Origin: Paenibacillus sp. FSL K6-1330
GTDB lineage: Bacteria; Bacillota; Bacilli; Paenibacillales; Paenibacillaceae
Direction: 5' to 3'
DNA: 64,000 bases
Assembly (NCBI RefSeq): GCF_037976825.1
Contig: NZ_CP150269.1
Location: forward strand, 6,151,501 to 6,215,500
This document shows, one piece after another, positions 1-9,668 of this stretch; the stretch's first letter is position 1, and every line of letters begins with the position of its first letter. The notes below the pieces were generated by a model. The model did not search any database, was not told the DNA's origin, and saw only the letters and a program-made list of their open reading frames with translations. The position numbers and the translations under genes are program-made.

Positions 1-404
1 CTTTCTACACCCGGATTGCCGGTCCTGCTGTGAATCCCCTTGGGGACTCACAGGCTTGCCGGCACAGCTTGTAGGGGTTGCTGGTGCCCAGTGCAGTCCC
101 TCTTAATCAAGCAAGCCTGTCGGCTTGCTTTCCTCACCGATACATCCTCTACTCTTGGCTGGCTCCAATCTTTCCACACCCGGATTGCCGGGCATGCTGT
201 GAATTCTTGGGACTCACAGGCTTGTCGGCCTAGCTTGTAGGGGCTGCTGGTGCCCAATTGCTGTCCCTCTTAATCAAGCAAGCCTATCGGCTTGCTTTCC
301 TCCAACGATACATCTTCTACTCTTGGCTGGCTCCGATCTTTTCACACCCGGATTGCCGGGCATGCTGTGAATTCTTGGGACTCACAGGCTTGTCGGCCTA
401 GCTT
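1..404. repeat. Tandem repeat array, unit about 168-169 bp (2.4 copies, cut by window edge)
   Basis: Copies begin at 1, 170 and 338, each opening with CTTTCNACACCCGGATTGCC or a close variant; the third copy stops matching near 404. Copies 2 and 3 are almost identical and copy 1 differs mainly by small indels. Each full unit holds the palindrome AAGCAAGCC-TGTC/TATC-GGCTTGCTT, which could form a 9-bp stem, and a second imperfect one around CAGGCTTGTCGGCCT. No convincing reading frame with a ribosome binding site runs through it. It lies downstream of the minus-strand gene at 545. Its left end is outside the window. Confidence 0.85.
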
Positions 405-490
405 CCTTGGCCTTTTGGGGGCTTGCAGCCTTCCCTGATACGGCCTCGTAACATTGCACGAGCACTACTGCAGCTCGTCCTTCTCTCACA

Positions 491-529
491 AAAAAAGATC
501 ATGCCTACAAAAATGAGCATGATCTTTTT
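491..529 (-). terminator. Rho-independent terminator after the 545-1276 gene
   Basis: Perfect 13-bp stem AAAAAGATCATGC / GCATGATCTTTTT with a 12-nt loop, flanked by A and T runs. It sits just beyond the stop codon of the minus-strand gene ending at 545. Confidence 0.85.
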
Positions 530-544
530 ACTACTATATAAGTG

Positions 545-1276
545 CTACTCTTTTATCGTAACCGTTACGGGAGAGTATTCGGCAATGACGGTTTGTCCAT
601 GCACGGATACGCTGCCCTGCGGCGTAAGGTCTTTTTCGGTCATGATGCCAAGCGCGATAGTGAATTTGTTGAACTTGATCGGGATGTTCTTCTCCCGGCG
701 GATCTCTTCGCCGTTCACGTAGAAGATTGCTTCGTCCTCGGCACGGTTATACGTGATTTTATATGTGTTGAATTCCCGCGGCGTGAAGTGTGTATCCTCC
801 TCTTTGAAAATGCAGAAGTAACGGGTCTTGTCCGATTCCGGCACCTGCACACCCGGGAACGGCAGAACGGCATACACGCTGGCATACTTGTCATTCGAAG
901 CAAAAAAGTCCAGTGCTGCGCCCGTGCTGAAATCAAGCAGATTCAAAGATACATAGCCGTCATACAAGTCGCCGGGAACCGTACCTTGGGTGCGTGCCCG
1001 AATTTGCAGCTCGAACGTGACCTCGCCGGATTCCGGCACTTCCACCTCTTCGTTGGAATAATACATATGCTTGGCATTATCGAGAATTTGGATCTGATCA
1101 TTCTGGCGGCTCAGCGGCGCGCGCACGTACAGGATGCCGTTGCGGACGATCACGACCGCATTCGGCTCGCGATATTCCCAGAATGAACCGTCCGGCAGCG
1201 GGAAACCGCCGATCTTCCAAGTCCCGGTCTCGGACAGGATAGAGTGAAAATCACCAAAAACGCGTTGTTGTTCCAT
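545..1276 (-). CDS. Uncharacterised cytoplasmic beta-rich protein
   Basis: 243 residues, no signal peptide and no membrane segment. The start ATG follows AAGGGGAATTAG. The chain is rich in alternating hydrophobic strands with many aromatic and acidic residues, and ends in repeated valine/threonine strands; this suggests a concanavalin/laminin-like beta-sandwich. It resembles what I recall of DUF6081-type proteins, but I could not check this. It lies 17 nt downstream of a UbiA-family prenyltransferase gene on the same strand, so the two are probably co-transcribed and may act on one compound. No catalytic motif is evident. Confidence 0.75.
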   Translation of the reverse strand: MEQQRVFGDFHSILSETGTWKIGGFPLPDGSFWEYREPNAVVIVRNGILYVRAPLSRQNDQIQILDNAKHMYYSNEEVEVPESGEVTFELQIRARTQGTVPGDLYDGYVSLNLLDFSTGAALDFFASNDKYASVYAVLPFPGVQVPESDKTRYFCIFKEEDTHFTPREFNTYKITYNRAEDEAIFYVNGEEIRREKNIPIKFNKFTIALGIMTEKDLTPQGSVSVHGQTVIAEYSPVTVTIKE

Positions 1277-1293
1277 CTAATTCCCCTTCTTCC

Positions 1294-2220
1294 TTACAAA
1301 GTCTGAATGATTCCCTGGATGAGCAATGACAGGATCAGCATGCCGCCGCAGCGCATAGTCGTCATCGTTGAGGCGCCCATCAGCGGTAAATACGCTTCGG
1401 AGCGGTTGCTGTCCTTCAGTCTTCCATAGACAAGATACAACGGAATCATCGTAAGCAGTGCAATTAATGCGTAAGGCGGAAGCGCCCCGGCCAATACGCA
1501 GGCGATCAAAGACAAGCATGCCAGCAGCAGCAGAACTCGAGAGAAGTTCAGGGCTCTCTTTTCACCCCATACCACAACCAGGGTCTTCTTCCCGGCCTGA
1601 CGGTCCGCCTGCCAATGCAAAAAGTGATGATTAAACAAAATCAGCGTGGTCAGCAGCCCGATGGGCAGTGACAGCAGCAGCGCCCGGACATCCATATGTG
1701 AGGTTTGAACGTAGTATGCGCCCATCACCGGCAAAATACCAAAGGATAGCAGAATCGCAATCTCGCTGAAACCCTTGCCGCGATATCCGAATTGAATTGG
1801 CGGTGCGACATAGAAATAAGCGATCAACCCGCCAAGTCCGCCGAAGACGAAAGCCCACCAGCCACTGATCAAACTGAGGATAATCCCGCTCAGCGCAGCA
1901 ATCCCGAACAGCGTCCAGGTAACGATCTCGAATTTACGGAGCGACCAGACGCCCTTCGTCAGAAAACCGGAGTTCGTGGAGATCGCATCCACATGCTCCT
2001 GCGCTTCCGTGTCCGTTCCATTCTTATAATCCCACAAATCGTTCACCATATTGGAGAACAGATGGGCAGCGCCGCTCCCGATCAAGGTCAATAAAAAGAG
2101 GCCTAAATGAACTTCACCTGTCCATACATAAGCCCCGAGTGCTCCCAAAGCAACCGGAATCAGCATAACAGGAATTACTTTGATTCGGGAAGCTTTTTTA
2201 AACTGTTCAAGGGCATCCAC
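1294..2220 (-). CDS. UbiA-family prenyltransferase
   Basis: 308 residues, start GTG with AAAGGAG nine bases upstream. Polytopic membrane protein with about eight or nine hydrophobic segments. The first Asp-rich motif, NDLWDYKNGTD (residues 60-70), and the second, ADRQAGKKTL (about 205-214), are the Mg-diphosphate binding motifs of the UbiA/MenA superfamily, which moves a prenyl chain from a diphosphate onto an aromatic or other acceptor in the membrane. The second motif and length are closest to 1,4-dihydroxy-2-naphthoate polyprenyltransferases, but no men genes are nearby and the partner gene (545-1276) is unknown, so the substrate is open. Confidence 0.85.
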   Translation of the reverse strand: MDALEQFKKASRIKVIPVMLIPVALGALGAYVWTGEVHLGLFLLTLIGSGAAHLFSNMVNDLWDYKNGTDTEAQEHVDAISTNSGFLTKGVWSLRKFEIVTWTLFGIAALSGIILSLISGWWAFVFGGLGGLIAYFYVAPPIQFGYRGKGFSEIAILLSFGILPVMGAYYVQTSHMDVRALLLSLPIGLLTTLILFNHHFLHWQADRQAGKKTLVVVWGEKRALNFSRVLLLLACLSLIACVLAGALPPYALIALLTMIPLYLVYGRLKDSNRSEAYLPLMGASTMTTMRCGGMLILSLLIQGIIQTL

Positions 2221-2371
2221 TTGGTTATGCTCCTTTCCTTCTATAATACAGAATAGAACGCCTGCAGACAGCTGCAGACGTTAACGTTGTGAAACATGGA
2301 ACTTGCATAAATAAGAATATCATAATTGTCGAACTTTGTAATCCGTTTGTTAGAACTTGGCTATGCAGCCA

Positions 2372-3349
2372 TTATACCGATGAACGTTCGATCAGCTCGA
2401 AGGCAAGCTCCTTGCGAATCGGCTCTTCCTGCTCCCCTTGAATATGCGCATACAGCATCTTGAAGGCCTCGGAGCCCATATCAAACAGTCGGTTATCAAT
2501 CGTGGTGAGACCCAGCATTTTACCGATCGGCTGGTTGTCGAATCCGATGACAGCGAGCTCTTGCGGAATGGACAGTCCTCTCTTCTCGGCTTCATAGATC
2601 AATCCGGCGGCCACATGGTCACCCGTTACCAGCAAACTACTTGGACGTTCCTCCATAGCGGACAGTCGATCCATAATCGCCGCACCGTCCTCCAGATCGA
2701 TACAGCCATCCAATATCCATTCCTGTCGGTAAGGCTCTCCGATCTCCTTAAGCACTTCTTCATACGCCACTTGGCGCGCTCTCGTGCTCGGACTGTCCAG
2801 TCTTCCCACCGTGAAGCCGATGCGTCGATGTCCCCGCTTTATCAAATATTGCATGGCACTGCGAAATGCCTCCGCATGGTTTATATATATAGAAGAAAAT
2901 AATCGTTCGCCCGCATCCTGACAGCATACGATCGGTCCGTAAGCGCAGTAGGCTTCGATCTGTTTTGGAGTCACGGCCGATGATAAAATAATGATGCCGT
3001 CAATCTCGCGGTTACGCAGCATCTCCAGCACTTCCACTTCCTTATCTGGCGCATACCCAGTTTGGCACAGGATCAGGCGATAGCTAGCGGCAAGCGCTTC
3101 TTGGCCGGCTCCCTCCATCAGCAAGGAGAAGTAGGCATGATTAATAAACGGCAGCATGATAGCAATATTCATCGTTTTCCCTGTAATCAGATGGACCGCA
3201 TTCATATTCCGGGCGTATTTCAGCTGTTTCATGGTCTCCAACACGCGTGTCCGCTTATCTTCTCTGACATAGGGATGATTGTTCAGCACCCGGGATACCG
3301 TTGACACCGAAACGCCTGCCATCTTGGCAATCTCTTTAATATTAGCCAC
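2372..3349 (-). CDS. LacI-family transcriptional regulator
   Basis: 325 residues. An N-terminal helix-turn-helix (residues 1-22, IKEIAKMAGVSVSTVSRVLN) and hinge helix are followed by a periplasmic-binding-protein-like effector domain from about residue 60. Such proteins bind a palindromic operator and respond to a sugar or related ligand. The gene stands alone: the prenyltransferase pair starts 150 bp further on in the same direction, and no sugar gene is directly adjacent. Its target cannot be told from the sequence. Confidence 0.92.
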   Translation of the reverse strand: MANIKEIAKMAGVSVSTVSRVLNNHPYVREDKRTRVLETMKQLKYARNMNAVHLITGKTMNIAIMLPFINHAYFSLLMEGAGQEALAASYRLILCQTGYAPDKEVEVLEMLRNREIDGIIILSSAVTPKQIEAYCAYGPIVCCQDAGERLFSSIYINHAEAFRSAMQYLIKRGHRRIGFTVGRLDSPSTRARQVAYEEVLKEIGEPYRQEWILDGCIDLEDGAAIMDRLSAMEERPSSLLVTGDHVAAGLIYEAEKRGLSIPQELAVIGFDNQPIGKMLGLTTIDNRLFDMGSEAFKMLYAHIQGEQEEPIRKELAFELIERSSV

Positions 3350-3721
3350 TCCTTCAAGCCCCCTTCATCCACTGGTTCCTTCCTGATACTATCATGATTG
3401 CTTACCCTATTCAAAGAGAGGCAACCCGGTAGCAAAAGGCAGTTGTATTACGATCAGAAACCGTCCCTTGGAAATTCCAGAGCTAATCTCAGCGCGCTGA
3501 AGGATTACAAGATGAATGCAAAAGATGAACAACGATAAAAAGAAGACTTGATCTGGTATGCTTTTCATACTTTACACTGAGGTTGGGTGGAAACCTTCAT
3601 TCATTGTCAGCGTGACCGCAAGGGCGTGATGGCAAGGGCAAGGCTTCTGCCTTTTTATCATGATTCGTGAAACTTAGACCTTGTCCATAACGTCATCCTT
3701 GTCAAAAGGAGCTGATGGATG
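3350..3721. other. Intergenic stretch, no gene seen
   Basis: About 370 bases between the divergent LacI-family gene and the small membrane protein gene. It must hold both promoters, but I found no clear -35/-10 pair, repeat or conserved RNA element. Confidence 0.5.
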
Positions 3722-3895
3722 ATGGAGACGTTCGGCAGAGGCTGCCTGTACTTGATCATTGGCATGGTGGTATTATTGCTGCTTGCCCTGTTATTGGGGA
3801 CGACAATTACGATCCCTTGGTTTATCTTCATTCCTATAATTATTATTGCCTTTGCTATAGCTGCATCCAAGAGCAAGCACAAGGATGATGATTAA
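3722..3895 (+). CDS. Small two-helix membrane protein (57 aa)
   Basis: A 57-codon frame starting METFGRGCLYLIIG, with AAGGAG ten bases upstream of the ATG. Residues 8-26 and 32-48 are strongly hydrophobic, separated by a TTITIPW turn, and the tail is charged (SKSKHKDDD). This is typical of small Bacillales membrane proteins of unknown role. The terminator at 4006-4036 lies downstream. The ribosome binding site and amino-acid pattern make it a likely real gene despite its size. Confidence 0.7.
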   Translation: METFGRGCLYLIIGMVVLLLLALLLGTTITIPWFIFIPIIIIAFAIAASKSKHKDDD

Positions 3896-4005
3896 GCGAA
3901 ACCGCAGGTCACGTCGCCGGATGCTAAATGGGTTGTTTACGCCTCGTTTTCGGAACCACATGCAAGTTTAGCCCGATCAGTCCGATTACCTTCCCACCGT
4001 ACACC

Positions 4006-4036
4006 AAAAAAGACTCCCTTCCCGGGAGTCCTTTTC
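4006..4036. terminator. Bidirectional terminator
   Basis: Stem GACTCCC-TTCCC-GGGAGTC with A run before and TCCTTTTC after; it can serve both the small gene ending at 3895 (+) and the Tm-1-like operon ending at 4077 (-). Confidence 0.8.
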
Positions 4037-4076
4037 ATTCCATATGATTCCGATCATTCTGTATCAGGCTACCTAT

Positions 4077-4907
4077 TTATTTCGAGATATTCTTGAATGC
4101 CTCTGTCTGCTGCTTAATGCCGACCTCGGTGGCAAAACGCTCGATGCTGGAAGCTCCGAAGAATCCCTCGACTCCCTTGGTTCTGGACAATACATACGCC
4201 GCATCCTCAGGTTCTGCAATCGGACCACCATGGCACAGAATCATAATGTCCGGGTTAATGGCTTTACCGGCATCACAGATCGCTTGAATCTTTTCAACGC
4301 AATCGTCGAGTGTCAATGCTGTTTTCGCACCTATGGTTCCTTTGGTGGTAAGGCCCATATGGGCAACCAGGACATCGGCTCCGGCTTCAGCCATCTTCTT
4401 CGCTTGATCGACATCAAACACATACGGAGTAGTCAGCATATCCAGCTCATGCGCCTTCCGGATCATCTCAACCTCCAAATCATAGCCCATACCCGTCTCT
4501 TCCAGATTCGCCCGGAATACGCCGTCAATCAAGCCAACCGTCGGAAAGTTCTGCACACCGGCAAATCCTTGCTCCTTAAGCTGCTTGAGGAAAATATCCA
4601 TGATCCGGAACGGATCCGTGCCGCAAACACCCGCCAATACTGGCGTATGCTTCACGACCGGCAGTACCTCGTTTCCCATGTCCACCACAATCTGGTTCGC
4701 ATCTCCGTAAGCCATCAGTCCGGCGAGCGAGCCGCGCCCAGCCATCCGGTAACGCCCCGAATTGTATATAATAATCAAGTCCACACCACCGGCTTCGGCA
4801 CTCTTGGCCGAGATGCCTGTCCCTGCTCCCGCTCCCAATAATACTTTACCCGCTGCTACTTCTGATTTTAATTTTGCTAACACTTCTGCTCTTGTTGTCA
4901 TTGCCAT
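4077..4907 (-). CDS. Phosphoenolpyruvate hydrolase-family TIM-barrel protein
   Basis: 276 residues from the ATG at 4907, which is 8 nt from AAGGAGG; an ATG at 4913 is too close to that site. The sequence matches the PEP-hydrolase/TIM-barrel family (PF09370 as I recall): GAGTGISAK (about 25-33), [26 protein letters not shown] and FGASSIER. The same domain is the C-terminal half of plant Tm-1 proteins. It is the last gene of a three-gene operon with a Tm-1-like N-domain protein and an AraC-type regulator carrying a second copy of this domain. The exact in vivo reaction is not established by the sequence. Confidence 0.88.
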   Translation of the reverse strand: MAMTTRAEVLAKLKSEVAAGKVLLGAGAGTGISAKSAEAGGVDLIIIYNSGRYRMAGRGSLAGLMAYGDANQIVVDMGNEVLPVVKHTPVLAGVCGTDPFRIMDIFLKQLKEQGFAGVQNFPTVGLIDGVFRANLEETGMGYDLEVEMIRKAHELDMLTTPYVFDVDQAKKMAEAGADVLVAHMGLTTKGTIGAKTALTLDDCVEKIQAICDAGKAINPDIMILCHGGPIAEPEDAAYVLSRTKGVEGFFGASSIERFATEVGIKQQTEAFKNISK

Positions 4908-4972
4908 GATCATGTCCTCCTTCAGTGTGAATACTTGAGTATGAGTGTGTAAACCTGTAACCTGCGCCAGAC

Positions 4973-6184
4973 TTATTGCCGTTTCATCAATTCCATCAGC
5001 TTATCGGCCGCAGCCACGGCAAAAGCTTGATCATTGATGTCGGTATTCATCTCGATCAATTCAACGGTTTTACGGTCTATGCGTTGTTTTAACGTATCAA
5101 AGAGCATGTTATCTTCTTCCGGTCCATGGAATGCTTCACCTTCTACATCGAGCATCGATACGCCCTGCAAAGGAAGCATCAGTACGGTAGGTCCTTGCGA
5201 CATATTCAATTTGTCTGCAATCAACTCCCCAAGCTGCCGGTTCTCCTCAACCGTGGTCCGCATCAGCGTAACCGAGGGGTTATGCTTGTACAGATTCCGT
5301 TCCCGGAATGCCTCCGGCACGGTATCATATGGACCGAAATTGACCATATCCAGCGCTCCGGTTGATACGACCTGCGGTATTTTGCAGCGACCGGCGGCTT
5401 CTAGACGATGCGGACCAGCCGCCAAAACGCCTCCCACCAGCTCATCGCACCATTCCGTTGTTGTCAAATCCAGCACACCGTCTATATATCCGGCCTCAAT
5501 TAGGCTTTCCATCGTTTGTCCGCCCGTACCTGTTGCGTGAAATACTAGCACTTCATAACCATGCAACTCCAGATGCGCCCTGGCATAATCGATGCACGGG
5601 GTCGTAACCCCAAACATCGTCGCTGCAATCAGCGGCTTTTTATCCATCGGGGGCGCCGATTCGAACTGAACCATACCGGCAATCGCATGTGCCGCGTTCG
5701 TGAATATTTTGGTGGAAAACGAATTCAGTCCCGATACATCCACGATGGACGGGAACATGATAATGTCACTTGTCCCCACATAAGGTGCCGTATTGCCGGA
5801 TGCGACCGTGGACACCATCAGTTTCGGAACGCCGATCGGCAATGCCCTCATGCCCGCCGTGACGATCGAAGTACCTCCAGTGCCGCCGAATGACAGCATG
5901 GCATCAAATTTGCCCTCTGCATACAGCTTCGGTACGATTTTTTCCATTCCTTGAGCCAATGCTTCAGTCCCTGCGGAACGGTCCTTTCGAGCCGCAATCT
6001 CACGTATATCCACACCAGCTGCCGCTGCAACTTCGATGTTGGATACATCCGGCGTGAACATCGGCTCAAACACACCGCTGTGGATCATAAACGTCTTTAG
6101 CCCCAAGCTCTCGATAACGGATTTAACGTATGAAAACTCGGCACCCTTCGAATCAAATGTCCCCGCAATAGCTACCGTCTTCAC
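4973..6184 (-). CDS. Tm-1-like ATP-binding (UPF0261) protein
   Basis: 403 residues from the GTG at 6184, which has GGAGGAGG eight bases upstream; the ATG at 6202 overlaps that ribosome binding site and is unlikely. The N-terminus [17 protein letters not shown] is the Tm-1/UPF0261 hallmark, followed by glycine-rich stretches such as SFGGTGGTS, which fit nucleotide binding, and [11 protein letters not shown]. In plants this domain is fused to the TIM barrel encoded by the next gene (4077-4907); here the two are separate and 65 bp apart. Function in bacteria is unknown; a two-component metabolic enzyme is the natural inference. Confidence 0.88.
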   Translation of the reverse strand: MKTVAIAGTFDSKGAEFSYVKSVIESLGLKTFMIHSGVFEPMFTPDVSNIEVAAAAGVDIREIAARKDRSAGTEALAQGMEKIVPKLYAEGKFDAMLSFGGTGGTSIVTAGMRALPIGVPKLMVSTVASGNTAPYVGTSDIIMFPSIVDVSGLNSFSTKIFTNAAHAIAGMVQFESAPPMDKKPLIAATMFGVTTPCIDYARAHLELHGYEVLVFHATGTGGQTMESLIEAGYIDGVLDLTTTEWCDELVGGVLAAGPHRLEAAGRCKIPQVVSTGALDMVNFGPYDTVPEAFRERNLYKHNPSVTLMRTTVEENRQLGELIADKLNMSQGPTVLMLPLQGVSMLDVEGEAFHGPEEDNMLFDTLKQRIDRKTVELIEMNTDINDQAFAVAAADKLMELMKRQ

Positions 6185-6311
6185 CGTGCAGACCTCCTCC
6201 ATATCTCATCTCAGGATCGCTTGCACCCGTCCTGACAGGTCCGGTATAGGATCCCTACAAGACCATAATACAGCGCTTTCAAATAAAAAGGATCGTATCG
6301 ATGTACGATCT

Positions 6312-7517
6312 TTATGTATATTTGTCTTTCAGATGCTGACGGTAGGATTGGGGAGAAGTTCCAGCGTATTTTTTGAAGGTTTTGCTGAAATGAACATAGT
6401 CAGGGTAGCCCACGAGCTCGGCTATTCTGCCCAGGGACAGTTTGCTGTGCTTCATGATCTCCTGTGATTTGTGAATCCTGTATTTAGCTATATATTCCGG
6501 AAAGCTGCATCCCACTTCCCTGTTAAAAAGCGCGCTCAGATGCGTTCGAGAAACATGAATACGCTCTGCCAGCTCGTTCATTGAAATGGAGTCCGCGTAA
6601 TTCTCGGCAACATATTCCTTCACGTAGGCAACATAATCCATCGGCTCTTCGAGCCCCGAGAGCTTCTCCATCAGTTGCCGATCCTGCTCCAGATGGCCCG
6701 TTGCCTTAAAACGAAACGTGGCATCCACGATGGCCTCTTCCGTCGGTGTTCGTTCAAAGCTCGAACCGCCCACGTAACCCATGGCTGACGTGTTGTCATA
6801 CATATACTGAACATCGATCGGCGTATGGACGGGGCCGCCATATACCAGCTTGATCGGCCGCCTGCCCGAAGCGTCACTTACTTCAAATATGTTTCTGGCG
6901 ATTTCCGCCCCCTTCTCCAGCGACCATGCTTTCGTGGTGCCCATCAACCCGCCTGCCGTGACGCCTAAATGGGCGCAGATGATATCGGCCCCAGCCTCCA
7001 GCATCCACTTCGTCTGCTCCGGAGTAAAAACAAAGGCCATCGTAAACATATCCTGCTCATGGGCAGCCCGAATGGCCTCCACCTCCTGCAAATAGGTGAT
7101 GCCTTCTTCCTCCAGGGCTTCACGGAACTGTCCATCAATCATTCCCACGGTCGGATAGTTGATTATGCCGGCAAAACCGCTGCCGCGGATGGATGCCAAG
7201 TAATCAGGAAGCTGAATGGTTGGATCTGTCCCGCACAGACCGAAGATCACCGGTATGTCACCGACCACCGAAAGAATCTCCCGCGAACCGAATTCCATCA
7301 CCATTTCATTGCCGTTCGCATAGGGCATGAAACCCGCCAGGGAGCCAAGCCCCATCTGCCGAAAACGGCCCGAATTCAGGGCCAGTATCAAATCTGCCCC
7401 GCCCTTAACCGCATATTTTGCCGAGATCCCTGCCCCTGCCGCAACGCCAATCAGTCGCTCCTGCGTCTGTATTCCTTTATGTAATCGGTCTACAATTTGT
7501 TCTCTGGTCGTTATCAA
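6312..7517 (-). CDS. Fusion of PEP-hydrolase-type TIM barrel to AraC DNA-binding domain
   Basis: About 401 residues. Residues 1-270 align along their length with the enzyme-like protein at 4077-4907 and keep its motifs (AGAGISAK, NSGRFR, CGTDP, PTVGMIDGQFR, GGSSFERTP). Residues about 300-401 are an AraC/XylS tandem helix-turn-helix (ISMNELAERIHVSRTHLSAL ... VGYPDYVHFSKTFKKYAGTSP). TTG at 7517 is chosen because AAGGGG lies ten bases upstream and the alignment with the paralogue begins there; an ATG at 7553 would add 12 residues. It is first in the operon and probably senses the metabolite handled by the next two genes. Confidence 0.85.
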   Translation of the reverse strand: MITTREQIVDRLHKGIQTQERLIGVAAGAGISAKYAVKGGADLILALNSGRFRQMGLGSLAGFMPYANGNEMVMEFGSREILSVVGDIPVIFGLCGTDPTIQLPDYLASIRGSGFAGIINYPTVGMIDGQFREALEEEGITYLQEVEAIRAAHEQDMFTMAFVFTPEQTKWMLEAGADIICAHLGVTAGGLMGTTKAWSLEKGAEIARNIFEVSDASGRRPIKLVYGGPVHTPIDVQYMYDNTSAMGYVGGSSFERTPTEEAIVDATFRFKATGHLEQDRQLMEKLSGLEEPMDYVAYVKEYVAENYADSISMNELAERIHVSRTHLSALFNREVGCSFPEYIAKYRIHKSQEIMKHSKLSLGRIAELVGYPDYVHFSKTFKKYAGTSPQSYRQHLKDKYT

Positions 7518-7596
7518 AGCTATTGGTCCCCTTATCTTCAATCTGACCGTCATTTATATCGTTTCCCTATGTCGCTACATCTATTATAAATGAATA

Positions 7597-8235
7597 TCAA
7601 TAGAGACGCTTGTTGTAGCTGTCCCGTAATCCTTGAGTAACTGATTCCTCCGTCACACGATCTTGATTCACATGATCCGCAATGATCCGGGACGGATTCG
7701 GCAGCTGCTCGCCTGATATCCAGGAATCAGGATTCCATGTTTGGGACCGTATGAAGGCTTTTGCGCAGTGCATATAACATTCCTCAACCCGTACTCCGAT
7801 GCCAAGCCATGGCTGTTTGCCTTGTACGCTGAGCTGCTCCAAAATGTTTTCGTCCCTGATCAGAACGGCACTGCCGTTGACTCGCAGTGTCTCCTTCAAT
7901 CCCGGTATGACAAACACGATGCCGACCCTAGGGTTGGACAAAATATTTCGCAGTGAATCAAAGCGGCGATTGCCCGGCCGTTCCGGAATAATCAACCAGG
8001 ATTCATCCATCACATGCACAAACCCCGGCGCATCTCCCCTCGGCGAAGCATCGCAGTAACCGGATGCGTCCGAAGTAGACATAAATAGCAATGGACTCTT
8101 GGCAATAAAATCTTTACAGTGATGATCCAATCGATCAATCGCCTTATGTTTGACCACATGATTGGACTCGCCGAACAGGTCCCGAAGCTCCTCCTCCGAT
8201 GTAATGATGGACCGAAAAGGACATTTTGTCATCAT
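7597..8235 (-). CDS. Pyridoxamine 5'-phosphate oxidase-like FMN-binding protein
   Basis: 212 residues from the ATG at 8235 (AAAGGGAG seven bases upstream; an in-frame GTG lies 6 nt earlier). The pattern LLFMSTSDASGYCDASPRGD followed by a PGNRRFDSLRNILSNPRVG block is that of the split-barrel flavin reductase group related to PNPOx (MSMEG_1061-like). Such proteins bind FMN or F420 and reduce small molecules; a role in vitamin B6 is not implied. The gene stands alone, divergent from nothing obvious, and its substrate is unknown. Confidence 0.82.
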   Translation of the reverse strand: MMTKCPFRSIITSEEELRDLFGESNHVVKHKAIDRLDHHCKDFIAKSPLLFMSTSDASGYCDASPRGDAPGFVHVMDESWLIIPERPGNRRFDSLRNILSNPRVGIVFVIPGLKETLRVNGSAVLIRDENILEQLSVQGKQPWLGIGVRVEECYMHCAKAFIRSQTWNPDSWISGEQLPNPSRIIADHVNQDRVTEESVTQGLRDSYNKRLY

Positions 8236-8321
8236 AATCACTCTCCCTTTTTTAGTTACCCCTCAAACCTTCTTCTTATATCCCAGCGGATTCTGATTCT
8301 AGTCCTCTCCCAACGTATGAA

Positions 8322-8362
8322 AAGAAGCCCCCCCAAGTTCAAAGAACTTATGGGAGCCCTTC
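8322..8362 (-). terminator. Terminator after uppP
   Basis: Imperfect long stem AGAAGCCCCC...AAGTTC-AAAG-AACTT...GGGAGCCCTTCT just past the uppP stop codon, with TTTT on the minus-strand exit side. Confidence 0.7.
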
Positions 8363-8369
8363 TCCATTC

Positions 8370-9182
8370 TTATAAGAAGACAAGCAGCAAAATACCGACA
8401 ACAAAGCAATAATAAGCGAAATACTTCAGATTCCCGCGCGCCATGATATTCATGAACCATTTCATCGCAAAATAGGTACAGATCAATGTAGCAATGAACG
8501 CAATCAGATAAGGGATTAGCAACGAAGAAAAGTTGGGATCCGATGTGATATCCGACACGCCCAGCACCATGCCGCCGAGACTTATAGGAATATACAGCAT
8601 AAAGGAAAACCGAAGCGCTGTCTCCTGCTTCATCCCCACAGCGATCGACGTAATGACGGTCGAACCGGATCGGCTAATACCCGGGATCAGCGCAACCGCC
8701 TGGGCTAAACCTACGATAAGCGCGTCCTTGAATGACAGGTCATTGTCCAGCTTGCGTCCACGAAGATTCCGAATCAGCCAAAGAGCGACCCCCGTGAACA
8801 GCAGCGCAACGCCTACCGTACGTACAGAGGCAAATATTTCTTCAATCTGATCCTTGAACAACAGACCGATAATGACGGCCGGAATCGTACCTACAATAAT
8901 ATACAGAATAAACATGAAATCGGATTTATACTCCGGTTTTCGTGTGCGCAAATAACTTAGGCCGTTCACGATCAGTCTCTGCAAATCCTTGCGAAAGATA
9001 AATACAATCGCAATTAATGATGCCGTATTAGTCAGAATTTCAAACGACAGTCCATTCTGCTCCATGCCCATGAGTCTCTGCGCGACAATCAAATGACCGC
9101 TGGAGGATACCGGAATCGGCTCCGTAACCCCCTGCACGATACCCAGCAGCAAGTACTTCAACCACAAGATGAAATCTTCCAT
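8370..9182 (-). CDS. uppP: Undecaprenyl-diphosphatase UppP/BacA
   Basis: 270 residues, the usual family length, with AGGAGAG before the ATG. An integral membrane protein with about eight helices. The two signature motifs are present: [13 protein letters not shown] (about residues 18-30) and PGISRSGST (about 165-173), supplying the glutamate, serine, histidine and arginine of the active site. It removes a phosphate from undecaprenyl diphosphate, recycling the lipid carrier for peptidoglycan and teichoic acids, and overproduction gives bacitracin resistance. Single gene with its own terminator. Confidence 0.96.
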   Translation of the reverse strand: MEDFILWLKYLLLGIVQGVTEPIPVSSSGHLIVAQRLMGMEQNGLSFEILTNTASLIAIVFIFRKDLQRLIVNGLSYLRTRKPEYKSDFMFILYIIVGTIPAVIIGLLFKDQIEEIFASVRTVGVALLFTGVALWLIRNLRGRKLDNDLSFKDALIVGLAQAVALIPGISRSGSTVITSIAVGMKQETALRFSFMLYIPISLGGMVLGVSDITSDPNFSSLLIPYLIAFIATLICTYFAMKWFMNIMARGNLKYFAYYCFVVGILLLVFL

Positions 9183-9300
9183 AACTCTCCTACTCTCTTT
9201 ACAACATTTGTATTGCTATAAAAAATACTAGTCTATCATAGCCCAAAAAAATTGCAATAATCAAACCACGAATGGACAAAAAAGATATGTAAACAAGAGA

Positions 9301-9330
9301 AGCCCCTCTAACCACGGAATTAGAGGGGCT
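9301..9330. other. Orphan perfect inverted repeat in the 9183-9668 gap
   Basis: AGCCCCTCTAA / TTAGAGGGGCT, an 11-bp perfect stem with an 8-nt loop, but no clear T run on either side and no gene ending next to it. The rest of the gap holds two small palindromes near the next gene (ACGGAAA/TTTCCGT at 9606-9620 and CCCTA/TAGGG at 9633-9647) and no gene. Confidence 0.5.
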
Positions 9331-9668
9331 CCTAATCTATTGTTAAGAGGTGATTCCATCTTAAGATATGCAGCTTAATGAAACCTTAAAGCTTCATTAG
9401 GGGAACATAAAAAGTTGTGAGTACTCCTTTAATCACTATGGTGAGACATGAGAAAGGCTAATATTCACAAGGAATAGTTCGATTCTCCCATTAACTTCTA
9501 TAATTCTACAATATCCTTACTCTTTCGCTTTAAACATAGAAATATATACCTAGTTCTGATAGACTATTCTATAATATTCCTGTTTTAACGGGTTAACAAC
9601 AAGCGACGGAAAATTTCCGTGCAAGCAAATCCCCTAGCCGATAGGGACTCAAGAAATGAGAAGAAGAA

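Noticed and set aside
1..404. CRISPR array at the left edge
   Set aside because: Whole 168-bp units repeat, without short repeats and variable spacers.
4044..4841. 265-codon plus-strand frame opposite the PEP-hydrolase gene
   Set aside because: Antisense shadow of a gene with clear family motifs.
9606..9668. Riboswitch before the lipoprotein gene
   Set aside because: Two short palindromes only; the sequence does not match a riboswitch class that I can recall.
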